64,000 nucleotides of DNA from Streptomyces sp. NBC_01439 (GCF_036227605.1 NZ_CP109487.1:8109001-8173000), one strand, 5' to 3'. Numbered from the stretch's first letter, positions 36,887-46,807 are shown. Program-made: numbers and translations. Notes: a model not told the origin generated them from the letters alone.

Positions 36887-37831
36887 TCAGGCCTTGTTGC
36901 CTGCGCGCAGCCAAGCGATGTAGTCGCCGACGGCCCGCTCGGTGTCGTACTCGGCCCGGTAGCCGGTGTCCTCCTTCAAGCGGCCGATGTCGAGGACCAG
37001 GTGCGGTGCGCCGCCTCCGGTGGGCAGGTCGACCCGGGCGTCGGGCACCACCTTCTTGATCGCGTCGATGAGCTGGGCGTTGGTCGTGGCCCGGCCGGAG
37101 CCGACGTTGTACGTACGGTGGTTCAGCTTGTCCGCGAGCTGGAGGAGAGCGATCGCTCGGCCGGTGTCCTTCACGTAGTTGAGGTCGAGTCCGTCCTCGG
37201 CGAAGGCCGGCCCCAGGAGGTGGGAGAAGTCCGGGGCGGTGCCGTGGGCGGCGGCGTGGACGAGGGCGGGGGCGGCGAAGAACGGATCGGGATGGCCGAG
37301 CGGCCCCCAGGTGCCGGAGATGCGGTAGTCGACGATGTCAATCCCCGTGGTGTCGGCGAGGAATCCGCCCAGCAGTTCCCCGACCTTCTTGAAGGTCGGG
37401 ATCGAGACCGCCGCGCTCATCGACAGCGGCGTGTCCTCGCGGAGCGGTCCGTCGTTCCCGGCGCCGAAGTAGACCCCGATCGTGCTGGCGACACCGAGAC
37501 GCCGTACGCCCCACTCCTGCGCCGCCTGCACGATGTTCAGCAGCCCGCCGAGCGCCTGCCGCGTCGCCTCGACGGGCGCGTCGGGGACGGGCGGCCAGGG
37601 GTAGGACCCGGCCAGGTGCACGATGCCCGTGATGGTGTGGCGACGGCCGACCGCCAGCAGCGCCTGGCGGTCGGTGACGTCGGCCCGTTCCACCCTCACT
37701 CGGGTGTCGGCGAGGACGGTAGGGAGCGCACGAGTGCTGCGCTGGATCACCACGCAGTCTTCGCCCAGGTCGAGCAGGGCCCGTACGGTGTGGGAGCCGA
37801 TGAAGCCGAAGCCTCCGGTGACGAGGATCAT
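36887..37831 (-). CDS. NAD-dependent epimerase/dehydratase (extended SDR)
   Basis: A 314-residue extended SDR with MILVTGGFGFIGSHTVRAL at the N terminus, HLAGSYPWPP in the middle and RTYNVGSGRATTNAQ near the end, as in UDP-sugar epimerase-like proteins. Where the catalytic YxxxK is expected, the sequence reads SIPTFKKVGELL; a Lys is present but the Tyr is not. The protein may have a different acid, may bind without catalysing, or may be a divergent reductase. It is followed on the same strand by nothing close; the hydrolase gene lies 64 bases upstream. Confidence 0.8.
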   Translation of the reverse strand: MILVTGGFGFIGSHTVRALLDLGEDCVVIQRSTRALPTVLADTRVRVERADVTDRQALLAVGRRHTITGIVHLAGSYPWPPVPDAPVEATRQALGGLLNIVQAAQEWGVRRLGVASTIGVYFGAGNDGPLREDTPLSMSAAVSIPTFKKVGELLGGFLADTTGIDIVDYRISGTWGPLGHPDPFFAAPALVHAAAHGTAPDFSHLLGPAFAEDGLDLNYVKDTGRAIALLQLADKLNHRTYNVGSGRATTNAQLIDAIKKVVPDARVDLPTGGGAPHLVLDIGRLKEDTGYRAEYDTERAVGDYIAWLRAGNKA

Positions 37832-37895
37832 GGTCTGCCCTTTCCTGGCGAATCTCGGCCGTGCGCGGTGTGCGGTCCGCGGTGCGTGTGGGTGC

Positions 37896-38813
37896 TTACT
37901 TGCTCTGGAGCTTGCCGAGTGGGTGGGGGGCCTCGTCCAGGGCGGTGACCGCCGCCTTCCATGCCACGTCGTCGTCCTGGAGGGTGCTGCGGAGGTAGGC
38001 GGTGGTGAGCTGCTGGATCAGGGCGACGCGGGCGGGGGATTCGTCCGTGGTCTCGGCGACTTCGTGGCCGGGGATGCCGCCGAGCGAGTGCTCGGCGCCG
38101 AACAGGGTGAGCAGGCTCTTGTCGCCGGGGCTGTGGGTGTAGGGGTCGGTGAACCAGTCGGGTCCGCGGGTGGACAGGTGGGACTGGTCGTGGTCGCCGG
38201 CGATGATGAGGGCCGGGGCGGTCATGGTGTCGAACGACGGCTTCATGAAGGGGAAGTGCTCGGCGGCGAACGGCGTCAGGTCGTCACCGAGGCCGGTCAG
38301 GGCGAGCAGTACCCCTGCCTTGACGCGTGGGTCGGACAGGTCCTCGCCGGGTATCCCGTCGGCGTCGAGGACGCGGGCGCCCAGCAGTGTGCTCACCGTC
38401 TGGGCTCCCCAGGAGTGGCCGGCCACGGCGATGCGGTCGTGGTCGAGGCGTCCGGCGAGGCCGGGTACGGCTGCTTCCAGGGCGTCGAGCCCGTCCAGTA
38501 CGCGGGTGACGTCTTCGATGCGGTGGCGCCAGATCCGCGGGGTGCGGGGGGCTTCGGCGGGGATGGCGAGGGTGCGGGAGTCGAGGTGGGTGGGCTGGAC
38601 GACGACGAAGCCCTGGGCGGCCCAGTGATCGGCGAGCGGTGCGTAGCCGTTCATCGACCAGCCGTAGCCGTGCGAGAAGACGATCACGGGCAGCTCGCTG
38701 CCGGTGGCGGGGGCGGACATGCGGACCTGGAGGTCGTCGCCGCGGCCCGGGGCGGGCAGGACGACCGGCTGGGCGGAGACCACGAGGGCGGGTGTGGTGT
38801 TCGGGTCGGACAT
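37896..38813 (-). CDS. Alpha/beta hydrolase (dienelactone/PETase-like)
   Basis: A 305-residue alpha/beta hydrolase. The oxyanion region is VIVFSHGYGWSMNGYAPLA, the nucleophile Ser lies in VAGHSWGAQTV, an acid is in IIAGDHDQSHL, and the His is in FGAEHSLGG. GGAAGG precedes the ATG at 38813. It was originally divergent from the TetR gene at 39067 and carries two TetR-type operators in its promoter; the regulator is now broken, so expression may be constitutive. Confidence 0.85.
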   Translation of the reverse strand: MSDPNTTPALVVSAQPVVLPAPGRGDDLQVRMSAPATGSELPVIVFSHGYGWSMNGYAPLADHWAAQGFVVVQPTHLDSRTLAIPAEAPRTPRIWRHRIEDVTRVLDGLDALEAAVPGLAGRLDHDRIAVAGHSWGAQTVSTLLGARVLDADGIPGEDLSDPRVKAGVLLALTGLGDDLTPFAAEHFPFMKPSFDTMTAPALIIAGDHDQSHLSTRGPDWFTDPYTHSPGDKSLLTLFGAEHSLGGIPGHEVAETTDESPARVALIQQLTTAYLRSTLQDDDVAWKAAVTALDEAPHPLGKLQSK

Positions 38814-38991
38814 GGAAGTGCCTTCCGTTCGGATCTTCGGATGCTCGGGTGCGAGGGGTGCGGCCGCAGGTGGGGCCCTCTGGCCGGATCTGGCTCTTCG
38901 AGGGGCGGGGAGGGCCGGTTGAGTCCGTCGAGCGCGCGGCAGCGATGCGCGATGTGGTCGTCGGTTCCGTGGTCTGACATCCCGACTAAAA

Positions 38992-39033
38992 CGGAACCCT
39001 GTTCCGCAATGAACGATACGGAACGCAGTTCCA
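38992..39033. promoter_or_regulatory. Paired TetR-type operators
   Basis: Two similar dyads, CGGAAC-CCT-GTTCCG (38992-39006, perfect) and CGGAAC-GCA-GTTCCA (39019-39033), are centred 27 bases apart between the hydrolase and tetR starts. Their spacing and symmetry fit cooperative binding of a TetR dimer pair. Confidence 0.65.
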
Positions 39034-39066
39034 CTTTGCAAGGTCCGTCTTGGAAGGAGTGCCGAA

Positions 39067-39302
39067 GTGAGCGACGGCAACCGGCAGGAGAGCGCGGCCG
39101 GACCCCAGCGCAAGGACGTCCGGCGCAACCAGCAGACCCTGCTGGCCGCGGCCGCGGCGGTACGCGAGATCGCGGCCGAGGCCGGAGTGGGGGTGGCCGC
39201 GCTCTACTGGCACTTCCCCACCCGGGCGGACCTCGTCATCGCCGTCTACCGCCACCAGGTCGACGCCTGCGCCGAGGCCGGCCGAACGGGTAGGCGTCGC
39301 TC
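39067..39302 (+). pseudogene. Truncated TetR-family regulator
   Basis: Starts at GTG with GGAAGGAG upstream and encodes MSDGNRQESAAGPQRKDVRR, then REIAAEAGVGVAALYWHFPT and [20 protein letters not shown]. The HTH is recognisable, but about eleven residues between AAAAAV and REIAAEAG are missing compared with relatives, and the ligand domain is replaced by the CDF fragment after the Glu-Ala-Gly. The gene is non-functional or at most a DNA-binding stub. Confidence 0.8.
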
Positions 39303-39660
<358 letters not shown>

Positions 39661-40055
39661 GTGTGGGTGACGAGAACGGCGGCGCGGGTGGGGAACTGGC
39701 CCGACTCCCACAGCTCCATCAGTTCGCCGCGCAGGTTCTCGGCGGTCAGGACGTCGAGGTCGGAGAAGGGCTCGTCCATCATCAGCACGTCGGGTTCCAC
39801 GACGAGGGCCCGGGCGAAGCCGACGCGCTGGCGCGTGCCGCCGGAGAGTTCCTTGGGGTAGGCGGACTCAAGCTGTCGAGACCGATCAAGTCGATGGTCC
39901 GGCGGGTCACTTCCGCCCGCTGCACGGCCCCAACCACCGTGGCCTCCAAACCCAGTTCGACTGCCTGCTGGACAGTGAGTCAGGGCAGCTGGGCGAAGGT
40001 CTGAAGGGCGATGGCGGTGCCGGGGTTGGCGCCGGTGAGGTTCTGGCGCGGCACT
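39661..40055 (-). pseudogene. ABC-transporter ATPase fragment (nitrate/sulfonate type)
   Basis: Leftward translation gives [17 protein letters not shown], a TGA (39980-39982) where relatives have Trp, [13 protein letters not shown], then after a one-base deletion [31 protein letters not shown] and [14 protein letters not shown], ending at VLVTHT. Q-loop, signature and Walker B are all recognisable. Walker A and the C terminus are missing. Confidence 0.85.
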
Positions 40056-40126
40056 CGACTGGACACCGACACCACGGTGCGTGCTGGCCTCGCCGTTTCA
40101 GTTGACGTGAGGCCGGTTGGTGGCCG

Positions 40127-40178
40127 GGAACGCGAAAGTGCCTTCTGATCCGGGGCGATGAACCGTGTCGAGGGGTTC
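40127..40178 (+). repeat. Direct repeat, copy 1
   Basis: A roughly 52-base sequence containing CGAAAGTGCCTTC, GCGATGAACC and GAGGGGTTC. An imperfect direct copy occurs at 41947-42000. The two flank the epoxide-hydrolase-like/tetR pair. Confidence 0.75.
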
Positions 40179-40274
40179 TGTCGGTCCCCGACGGTGCAGG
40201 AATGCTGTGTCATGTCGGGGCACGGCTGCTGGCTGATCTCGCCGACGTCACCGGACTGACCGGCGCGTGGAGAA

Positions 40275-41219
40275 CTACTCGACACGCTCGTGATCGATGA
40301 ACGCGGTCACCGCGTCCACCGTTGCGTCGGGCTGCTCGTCGGGAATGAAGTGTCCGGCTTGTGGGATGAAGGCGCCGGTCGCGTTCTCTGCCCATGGACT
40401 GAGGGAGGCGGCCATGTCGGGGATCGAGCCATGGGAGCTGGAGATTCCCAGGACCGGGACGGTCAAGTGCCCCCGTTCGAGAGCGTCATGATTCTTACGT
40501 GCTGATTCCGCAGCGTCGCGGTAGTAGGCGAGAGACGCTGAAAGCCCTCCCTCGGCCGCGATGGCGGCGGCGTAATGGTCGATCTCGGCGCCGTCGAAGG
40601 TGTTCGGAGACAGGGCTTTGACCTTCAAGAACCAGCCGACGTAGTCGCGCTCGCGGCCGGTGAGCAGAGTTTCGGGCAGTTCGGGCACCAAGTGGAAGGC
40701 GAAGTGCCAGGTCTTCCAAGCCCGGTCGGGGTCCGTCGGGATGGATCTCGGGAGCGTGATTCCGGGAATGCCGGCGTCAAGCAGAGCGATGCCGTGCAGG
40801 CGGTCTTCGTACTTCAGGGCCAGCGAGAAGGCGACCCAGGCCCCGATGTCGTGGGCGACGAGCCAGTACTTCGGCACGTTGAGCGCGGTCAGTGCGGCCT
40901 GGACGCGCGAAGCGACGGTGTGCGTGTCGTAGCCCCCTTGAGGGCGGTCGGAGTGGCCCTGCCCCGGCAGGTCGATCGCGATCACGTGGAACCGCTCGGC
41001 AAGACCTGGCATCACCTTTCGCCAAGCCCACCAGGTCTGCGGGAATCCGGCGAGCAGGACGACGGTGGGACCGGCTGGCCGGCCGCCTTCCACGGCATGA
41101 AGTCGGATTCCTTCCGCGTCGACCCAGCGGTGAGCGAAACCCGCAAGGTCGTACAACGGCAAGCCAGGGACTGGGTTCTGGTCGCAGGAACGGTTCGGGG
41201 CCATGGCTTCGGCAGTCAT
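40275..41219 (-). CDS. Alpha/beta hydrolase (epoxide hydrolase/dehalogenase-like)
   Basis: A 314-residue protein. VVLLAGFPQTWWAWRKVMP forms the oxyanion region, the Asp nucleophile is in LVAHDIGAWVAF, and the His is in FIPQAGHFIPDEQP. This is the epoxide-hydrolase/haloalkane-dehalogenase branch. It is divergent from the TetR gene at 41307, with a perfect 24-base palindrome between them, so it is almost certainly under that repressor. Confidence 0.87.
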   Translation of the reverse strand: MTAEAMAPNRSCDQNPVPGLPLYDLAGFAHRWVDAEGIRLHAVEGGRPAGPTVVLLAGFPQTWWAWRKVMPGLAERFHVIAIDLPGQGHSDRPQGGYDTHTVASRVQAALTALNVPKYWLVAHDIGAWVAFSLALKYEDRLHGIALLDAGIPGITLPRSIPTDPDRAWKTWHFAFHLVPELPETLLTGRERDYVGWFLKVKALSPNTFDGAEIDHYAAAIAAEGGLSASLAYYRDAAESARKNHDALERGHLTVPVLGISSSHGSIPDMAASLSPWAENATGAFIPQAGHFIPDEQPDATVDAVTAFIDHERVE

Positions 41220-41236
41220 GTTTCGGAGCCTACTGC

Positions 41237-41260
41237 ATCTTGAACTGATCAGTTCAAGAT
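41237..41260. promoter_or_regulatory. 24-bp perfect palindrome, TetR operator
   Basis: ATCTTGAACTGA is followed directly by its reverse complement. The palindrome sits in the 87-base divergent region, 18 bases from the hydrolase start and 47 from the tetR start, where a TetR dimer would block both promoters. Confidence 0.8.
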
Positions 41261-41306
41261 AGGATGGGTAGGGCCCCGACGGCTGGTACGAGAACGAGGT
41301 GCATGC

Positions 41307-41909
41307 GTGATGGCCGGGAAGAAGCAGTTCGACGTGGGCACCGCGCTCGACGCGGCGATGGTCCAGTTCTGGCGGGCCGGATACGCCGACACGTCTCTCG
41401 ACGACCTCTCCAGGGCGACCGGCTTGAACCGCAGTTCCATCTACTCCTCGTTCGGCGACAAAGACTCGCTCTATCTACGCTGCCTGGACCGCTACGCCGC
41501 GCGGTACGGAAGCAAGTACGACCAGGCGCTTTCATGTGCGGCCGAGGAACCGCTCCAGGCAGTACGGGCGTTCTTCGAGGTCACCCTGCAGCGCATCGCC
41601 GACCCTGACGTACCTGATGGATGCCTGATCGCCCAGACCGCGATGGCGGCACCGGCGCTCAGCCCCACCATCGCCGCACGTGCGATCGAAGCTCTGGACC
41701 TTCAGCATGCGCGGCTGCGGACCGCCTTGTGCGCCGCGCAGTTGGCCGAAGGCGATGCCGACGACTTCGCGGTTCACATGGCGGCGGTCAACCAGTCGCT
41801 GGCCGTGATGAGCAAGACCAGGGCGAGCCAGAACCAGCTCCGCACGGTCATCGACATCAGCATGAGTGCGCTCGCGCGCGCCTTGCACGCCCTGCACGCC
41901 CGGAGCTGA
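41307..41909 (+). CDS. TetR/AcrR-family regulator
   Basis: A 200-residue TetR protein of the AcrR/YjdC-like type. The HTH reads TSLDDLSRATGLNRSSIYSS and FGDKDSLYLRCLDRYA. The C-terminal part (GCLIAQTAMAAPALSPTIAA) follows the TetR_C_16-like subclass. The start may be the GTG at 41307 or the adjoining ATG at 41310. The palindrome at 41237-41260 is its probable operator and the divergent hydrolase its target. Confidence 0.9.
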   Translation: MMAGKKQFDVGTALDAAMVQFWRAGYADTSLDDLSRATGLNRSSIYSSFGDKDSLYLRCLDRYAARYGSKYDQALSCAAEEPLQAVRAFFEVTLQRIADPDVPDGCLIAQTAMAAPALSPTIAARAIEALDLQHARLRTALCAAQLAEGDADDFAVHMAAVNQSLAVMSKTRASQNQLRTVIDISMSALARALHALHARS

Positions 41910-41946
41910 CCTCGTAGTTTCGCCTGGGTGTGGCGACCGTTGGGGC

Positions 41947-42000
41947 GGAAGTACGAAAGTGCCTTCCTGATCTGCCGCGATGAACCTTGCTGAGGGGTTC
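41947..42000 (+). repeat. Direct repeat, copy 2
   Basis: An imperfect copy of the sequence at 40127-40178, here abutting an IS3-type orfA fragment on the opposite strand, whose frame runs into the repeat. The repeat probably derives from the IS element or its insertion site. Confidence 0.75.
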
Positions 42001-42068
42001 GCCGCTCCCGACCTCGAGCGGTACAGCGCGATCGCGTCCGCCTTGAACTCGGCGGGGCAACGCTTCAT
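41985..42068 (-). pseudogene. IS3-family OrfA fragment
   Basis: The leftward frame reads MKRCPAEFKADAIALYRSRS, then GAANPSARFIAADQ. The first twenty residues are the conserved start of IS3-type OrfA HTH proteins; the match ends where the direct repeat begins. No full transposase is present. Confidence 0.65.
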
Positions 42069-42170
42069 CCCCACGGGAACCCCGTTCTCCTGGACCATCA
42101 AGATCCAAGCGGCCCCGGTCCAAACCCCCGGGGCCAAGGCTGTGGCAGCCGGACCCCGTGCTGTGTGACG

Positions 42171-42698
42171 CCGGCTGTCCCGCCACTCGTTTGGCGCTGA
42201 GGTTCCGAACGAACGTCGCGGAGGTTCAAGTGCGTGCCGTGCCGGGGTTCCTAAGATTCGAAGGCAGAAGGGAAACCCGGGCTGTTTCTGGGCGGGTGCA
42301 CACCAAGGACAAGAAACGCGTGAAACAAGAGAAGCCCAGCCGCGCGGCCGTCATCGTAGGTACCGGCGCCGACGTCGGCACCGGGCGCGCCCAGACCCGT
42401 CGGACCAAGGTGATCGTTCGCCACCGGCCCACCTCGGTGTCCGTCAGCATCCGCAGCGCGCGCAGCCTGCCTCCGGAGAGCCCTGCTCCCCTGGAGCCCA
42501 CCCGCTGCTGATCAGCCGCCTCCACACCTTCTGCGCGCCGAGCTCGGCGGTGGCCGAGCGAGGCACCGGGTCGACCTGAAGAGAACCGTTCCAACTTCTC
42601 GGCCCCTTGAGTACATGCAAGCAATCAGCTCTTTGATCGTCGAGGAGCTCTTTCCTGAAACCCGGTGGTCGGACAGTGCTGCCGTGGGAAGCGGAGAC
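42171..42698. other. Intergenic stretch upstream of the GMC gene
   Basis: The 528 bases contain no credible gene. The last 30 carry the GGAG ribosome site and the tandem ATGs for the oxidoreductase. Confidence 0.35.
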
Positions 42699-44159
42699 AT
42701 GATGGGTCAGAGTCCTTATGACTATGTCGTTGTGGGAGCGGGGACAGCGGGGTGCGTGATTGCCTCCCGGCTTTCGGAACGCCCCGACGTGCGAGTGCTG
42801 TTGCTGGAGGCGGGAGCCCGGGACGCGACCGAGGCGATGACATCTCCTTGGGGGTTCCTGGGGTTCGACCCGTCATCCCTCTGGCTGGGCGCCTCGACCG
42901 TGCAGGCCGGTACGGGCAGGGCCGCTGACGTGCTGCGTGGTAAGGCGCTCGGCGGATCGTCGAGCATCAACGGTCTCTACCACCTGCGGGGGCACCGCTC
43001 CGGTTACGACGCATGGCCCGGACTCGGCGCTCCGGGCTGGGGTTTCGATGATCTGCTGCCCCATTTCCGCCGCAGCGAGAGCACTCGCAGTCGTGATGCC
43101 TCCGTGCGGGGCACGGACGGGCCGGTCGTGGTCGCCCCGGTTCCGGAACCCCATCCCCTGGCCACGGCAGGCGTCGACGCCGCGGTGCAGGCCGGGTACA
43201 CACGCGCCGATGACATCGGCGGCGGGCTGGAGACCGGGTTCGGGTGGAGTGACATGAATCTGCCCGGCGGCGCCCGCCAGAGCGCGGCCGACGCCTACAT
43301 CCGTCCGTTCCTCGACCGGCCGAACCTGTACGTCGTCACGGACGCGACCGTGCAGCGGCTGCGCATCACCGGGGGTCGCTGCACCGGCGTCGAGTACACC
43401 CTGGGTGGCGAGCACCTCTCCGTCGAGAGCACCGAGGTCATACTGACCGCGGGGGCCATCGGTTCCGCGCACCTCCTGATGCTGTCGGGGATCGGCCCGG
43501 CACGACACCTCGGCGAACACGGCATCGGCGTCGTCGCCGACCTGCCGGGAGTGGGATCCCATCTGCAGGACCATCCGATGGCGGCAGTGGTGTACGAGGC
43601 CAGCCGGCCCGTACCGTTCGTTCCTGCCAACCCGCCGGCCGAAATGATGGGCCTGTTGTACAGCGACCCCGCCGTGGCCCGGCCGGACCTTCAGGTCTAC
43701 GTCGTCGCCGCACCGCTCCCGTCGGCATGGGGCCCGCCGCCCACCAACGGCTACTCCATCGCCTTCTCCGCGATGGCTCCGCACAGCAGCGGCACCGTGC
43801 GCCTGACGGACGCCAATCCTGCCAGCGCTCCCGTCGTCGACCCCGGCTACCTGAGCGACGACCGTGACCTGGAGATCATGCGCAAGGGCCTGGCAGTGGC
43901 ACGCCGCATCGGGGAGGCCGGCGCCTTCGCCGACTGGCGCAAGCAGGAAGCGGTGCCGGGATCCGGGACGAGCGGCGCATCCGTGGACGAGTTCATCCGC
44001 AGGGCCACCGGCCCCTACTTCCACTACACCGGCACCTGCCGCATGGGCGGACGTCGACCTCGCCGGACCGCTCTCGCGGCCTGGACGGCGCACATGTCCG
44101 TCGTCCGCGACAGGGCGGTGCCGCTGCCCGAGCCGCCCGTGGCATCGAAGAGCCGCTAG
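42699..44159 (+). pseudogene. GMC oxidoreductase with degraded 3' end
   Basis: An N-terminal 440 residues match GMC oxidoreductases (choline dehydrogenase-like): DYVVVGAGTAGCVIASRLSE for FAD, GGSSSINGLYHLRGHRSGYD and the second signature GAIGSAHLLMLSGIGPA. The sequence is normal as far as YFHYTGTCRMG. After that the expected DxDLRVxGLDGLxVVDASVMP and the His/Asn catalytic region are scattered over different frames (DVDLA, then RGLDGAHV, then VVRDRAVPLPEP), so several indels have destroyed the C terminus. The listed stop is that of the shifted frame. The protein is 486 residues against about 510 normally and is predicted inactive. Confidence 0.75.
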
Positions 44160-44513
44160 TGCAGGGTGGTGAGGCGATCGGTAGCCATCCGGTCGTCCTC
44201 TCGTCGCTGGGGCGGAGCCGGCGGGGCACCGGAGGAACAGGCCACCCGCGCCAGGCCTGTCCCCCTGGAGCCGACAGGCGACGATCTTCGGGCGGTGAGG
44301 CCATGCGTCCACCCGTCCGAGTGACAGCTCCTCTCCCACAACGGGAAGCCCATAAGGAACCGCGGCAGGCACGGCACGACCGTGCACCCCATGAGCAACC
44401 TCTGGGGGCCGCCTACCGCAGAACATGACCCCGCTGGGTATCGCTACTGGTCGAACGATCCTCCCCGAAGGCCCCTACCGCCAAAACTCGGACGGTTCCT
44501 CCCCAAAGGCCGC

Positions 44514-44620
44514 GGGTCAGACACCGCTCGCGGCCCTGGTGACCTCGTCGGCCAGGGCGGCAACAGCGGCTCGATCAGTGCCCACAAGTCGTCGTCCACG
44601 ATCCACGGCCGAGTGTTCAC
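44514..44620 (-). pseudogene. IS5-family transposase N-terminal remnant
   Basis: From a GTG at 44620 the leftward frame gives PWIVDDDLWALIEPLLPPWP followed by SPGPRAVSD, the conserved beginning of Streptomyces IS5-type transposases. After this the match is lost. The surrounding 44160-44690 carries no gene. Confidence 0.75.
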
Positions 44621-44695
44621 GCCACCACGAACGGCCGAATCGTCACGCCGATCATGCCCAACCAGGACATCTCACCAAGATCCTGTTACGAGCTC

Positions 44696-44914
44696 TTAGG
44701 GGGTGATGCGCATGGGGCCGCCAGGCTGCCCGTGGTCGCCGTTGCGGAAGGCGGTTTCCAGGTCTTGGGCCGTCATGTCTCCGGGGGCGGGAGGAGCCTC
44801 ATGGCGCTCGACGGAGGGGCTGGGCGGCTCGGCCATTGCGGTGGCTGCGGCGATGCCAGCTGCGACCAGGGCGAGGGTGGTTGCCAGGATGCGGGTCCGC
44901 TTGCTTAAGGCCAT
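44696..44914 (-). CDS. Small secreted peptide
   Basis: A 72-residue protein with a signal sequence (KRTRILATTLALVAAGIAAA then TAMAEPP) and a short hydrophilic tail ending GQPGGPMRITP. GGAGA precedes the start. It lies 63 bases after the serine protease stop on the same strand and may be cotranscribed, possibly as a substrate or inhibitor. No family is recognised. Confidence 0.65.
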   Translation of the reverse strand: MALSKRTRILATTLALVAAGIAAATAMAEPPSPSVERHEAPPAPGDMTAQDLETAFRNGDHGQPGGPMRITP

Positions 44915-44977
44915 GAGGGTCTCCGTTTCGGGCGGGTCCGGCCGGGGCCGTGCGGGCGGCCCCGGCCGGCGGCCTGT

Positions 44978-46063
44978 CTACCGTACGGCGTTGTAGACGG
45001 ATACGGCCTGCGATCCGTGCTCGGACGAGAACATCCGGTTGTCGAGCCAGCCGCCGCTGCTGTTGGTGTAGCGGTGGCTGTTGACGCCGACGATCTGTGC
45101 GTTGCCCGTGAAATTCTTGACCATGGGGCCACCGGAGGCTCCGCCGCCCATGTCGCAGTTCATCTGGAGGCGCTGGTCGAGCGGGTTGAAGTTGGAGGCG
45201 TCGACCGTGGGGCCGGTGCAGTACCGCATCTTGTCGTCGGCGAAGTCCGAGTCGGGCCGGTTGTAGCCGTTGGCCGGGTAACCGATGGCGAAGACGAACG
45301 AGTTCTCGGGCGAGTTGCTGCGGAACTCGTAGCCGTACGCGCCGACGATGTTCTGGATCTTCGCGCCGTTGTCGGCCGGCTTGAGAGTGATCGCCGCCAT
45401 GTCGGAGTACCGCACGTCGGTGTCCTTGATCCAGGACGTGGGCACGTAGGAGGCGGCCTTCTCCCAGACACCAAACGGGATGTTCGTGCCGTCGTAGCCG
45501 GGAAGGAAGACCATCTGCTTGTGGTAGCCGTTCCCGGTCTTGCCAGTGTGTACGCAGTGTGCGGCCGTCCAGAGCGTCGTCTTGTTGTTGTGGTTGATGA
45601 CGGAGGCCGTGCACCGGTAGGTCCCGCCGTTGGCGTGTTCGTAGAGCAGGAACCCGGTGGCCCGCCACGGCCACTGTCCGGGGGCCGGAGACGTCAGGGA
45701 CCGCGATACGTCCGTCACAGCCGACGGTCCGAAGCCTGCCCGCCGGTTGGCGTCCGCAGGGAGGACCGCGTCGCCCGCGATGGAGACGTCCGGGCTGGTC
45801 GGCTTGTTGGCGGCTTGCGGGGCGAGGTCGGCCGGCTGAGGAGTGCCGCTGTCTGCGGGGCGCGACATGACCTCCCGGATGCGCTCCGGAGTCCAGAACG
45901 CCTTCGCCTCGCCCGGCTTCGCGGTGGAGCGCTCCACGGTGACGCCAGGGAGAGACGGGCTTGCGGATGCCGGTGGGGATGCTTGCGCGGCGCCGCCAGC
46001 CGCGATCGTCGCGAGAGAGAATGTGAGTGCTGCAACTACCTTGATTCGCAAGGGTATTCGCAT
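44978..46063 (-). CDS. Secreted trypsin-like serine endopeptidase
   Basis: A 361-residue exported protease. The signal peptide has LRIKVVAALTFSLATIAAGG and ends ASPPAS. The catalytic His is in WTAAHCV, the Asp in RYSDMAAITL and the Ser in MNCDMGGGASGGPMV, the glutamyl-endopeptidase-like arrangement. A propeptide of roughly 100 residues precedes the mature domain. The ATG at 46063 is selected because the signal peptide starts there. It is followed by the small secreted peptide gene. Confidence 0.9.
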   Translation of the reverse strand: MRIPLRIKVVAALTFSLATIAAGGAAQASPPASASPSLPGVTVERSTAKPGEAKAFWTPERIREVMSRPADSGTPQPADLAPQAANKPTSPDVSIAGDAVLPADANRRAGFGPSAVTDVSRSLTSPAPGQWPWRATGFLLYEHANGGTYRCTASVINHNNKTTLWTAAHCVHTGKTGNGYHKQMVFLPGYDGTNIPFGVWEKAASYVPTSWIKDTDVRYSDMAAITLKPADNGAKIQNIVGAYGYEFRSNSPENSFVFAIGYPANGYNRPDSDFADDKMRYCTGPTVDASNFNPLDQRLQMNCDMGGGASGGPMVKNFTGNAQIVGVNSHRYTNSSGGWLDNRMFSSEHGSQAVSVYNAVR

Positions 46064-46807
46064 ACAACCAGAGCAGCATCCGGGACTGCGTGCATCGCCG
46101 GTGGCTGGTCCGGTGTGTCCGATTCCGCTCGCATGTTGTCCCAAAAGGCTCCCGGACGGAGCGACTCCGGGCCCGGAACGGCGAAGCCGCCACGGTCGGA
46201 CAGTCTCGGTCATGGGCGCCGCTTGCCGCCCTGGCGAGAAACGAACCTGCGCCCTCCACCTCGCCAGGGCCGGCCCAGCCGCTCTCCGATATCCCTGATG
46301 AGGTCCGTGATCGACTCCGTGTACGAAGGGCAGGTACAGCCACGCACGAAAGGGGAGCCGGTGGGTAAGGCATCGTCGGGGAAGCGACCGGCTCTGCCTC
46401 GCCCTGCGATCTCCCATCTGGCCCGAGGTGTCCAGAAGAGGAGGAGCGGAATGTGGCTCGGCATTCTCCGACCCGAGGTGGTCAAGGTCTTCGACTTGGA
46501 CGTCCAGCGAGAGCCCGACCACACCGCAGGCTCCTGAGCGAGACCTGCCTTGCCCGCGTACGGCCGGACGTAGACCTGGAGACCCTCATCCGCCGATCCC
46601 TCCACCTCGACAGCAAGCTGGACGAGGAACCATCAACGCGCTACTCGACATGGCCCGGCCGCGACGTTTGCTCCATCGGCATCGGAGCCTGTGCCCCCAC
46701 CTGTTGCACGCACCCGCGAGGAGCGGGACCCGGCGGCAGGCCTTGCCGTGCCGTTCGCCCCGCCGGACACGGATGCCCTGTCAGTGCCTCTTCCTACAGT
46801 GTGGTTC
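46064..46807. other. Intergenic region without a clear gene
   Basis: The 744 bases hold the protease promoter. Frames of 100-130 residues occur on both strands but have no ribosome site or recognisable domain, so no gene is called. Confidence 0.35.

Noticed and set aside
46210-46605. A 131-residue leftward hypothetical protein
   Set aside because: It has no ribosome site, overlaps the protease promoter and shows no recognisable domain; competing frames of the same length exist on the other strand.
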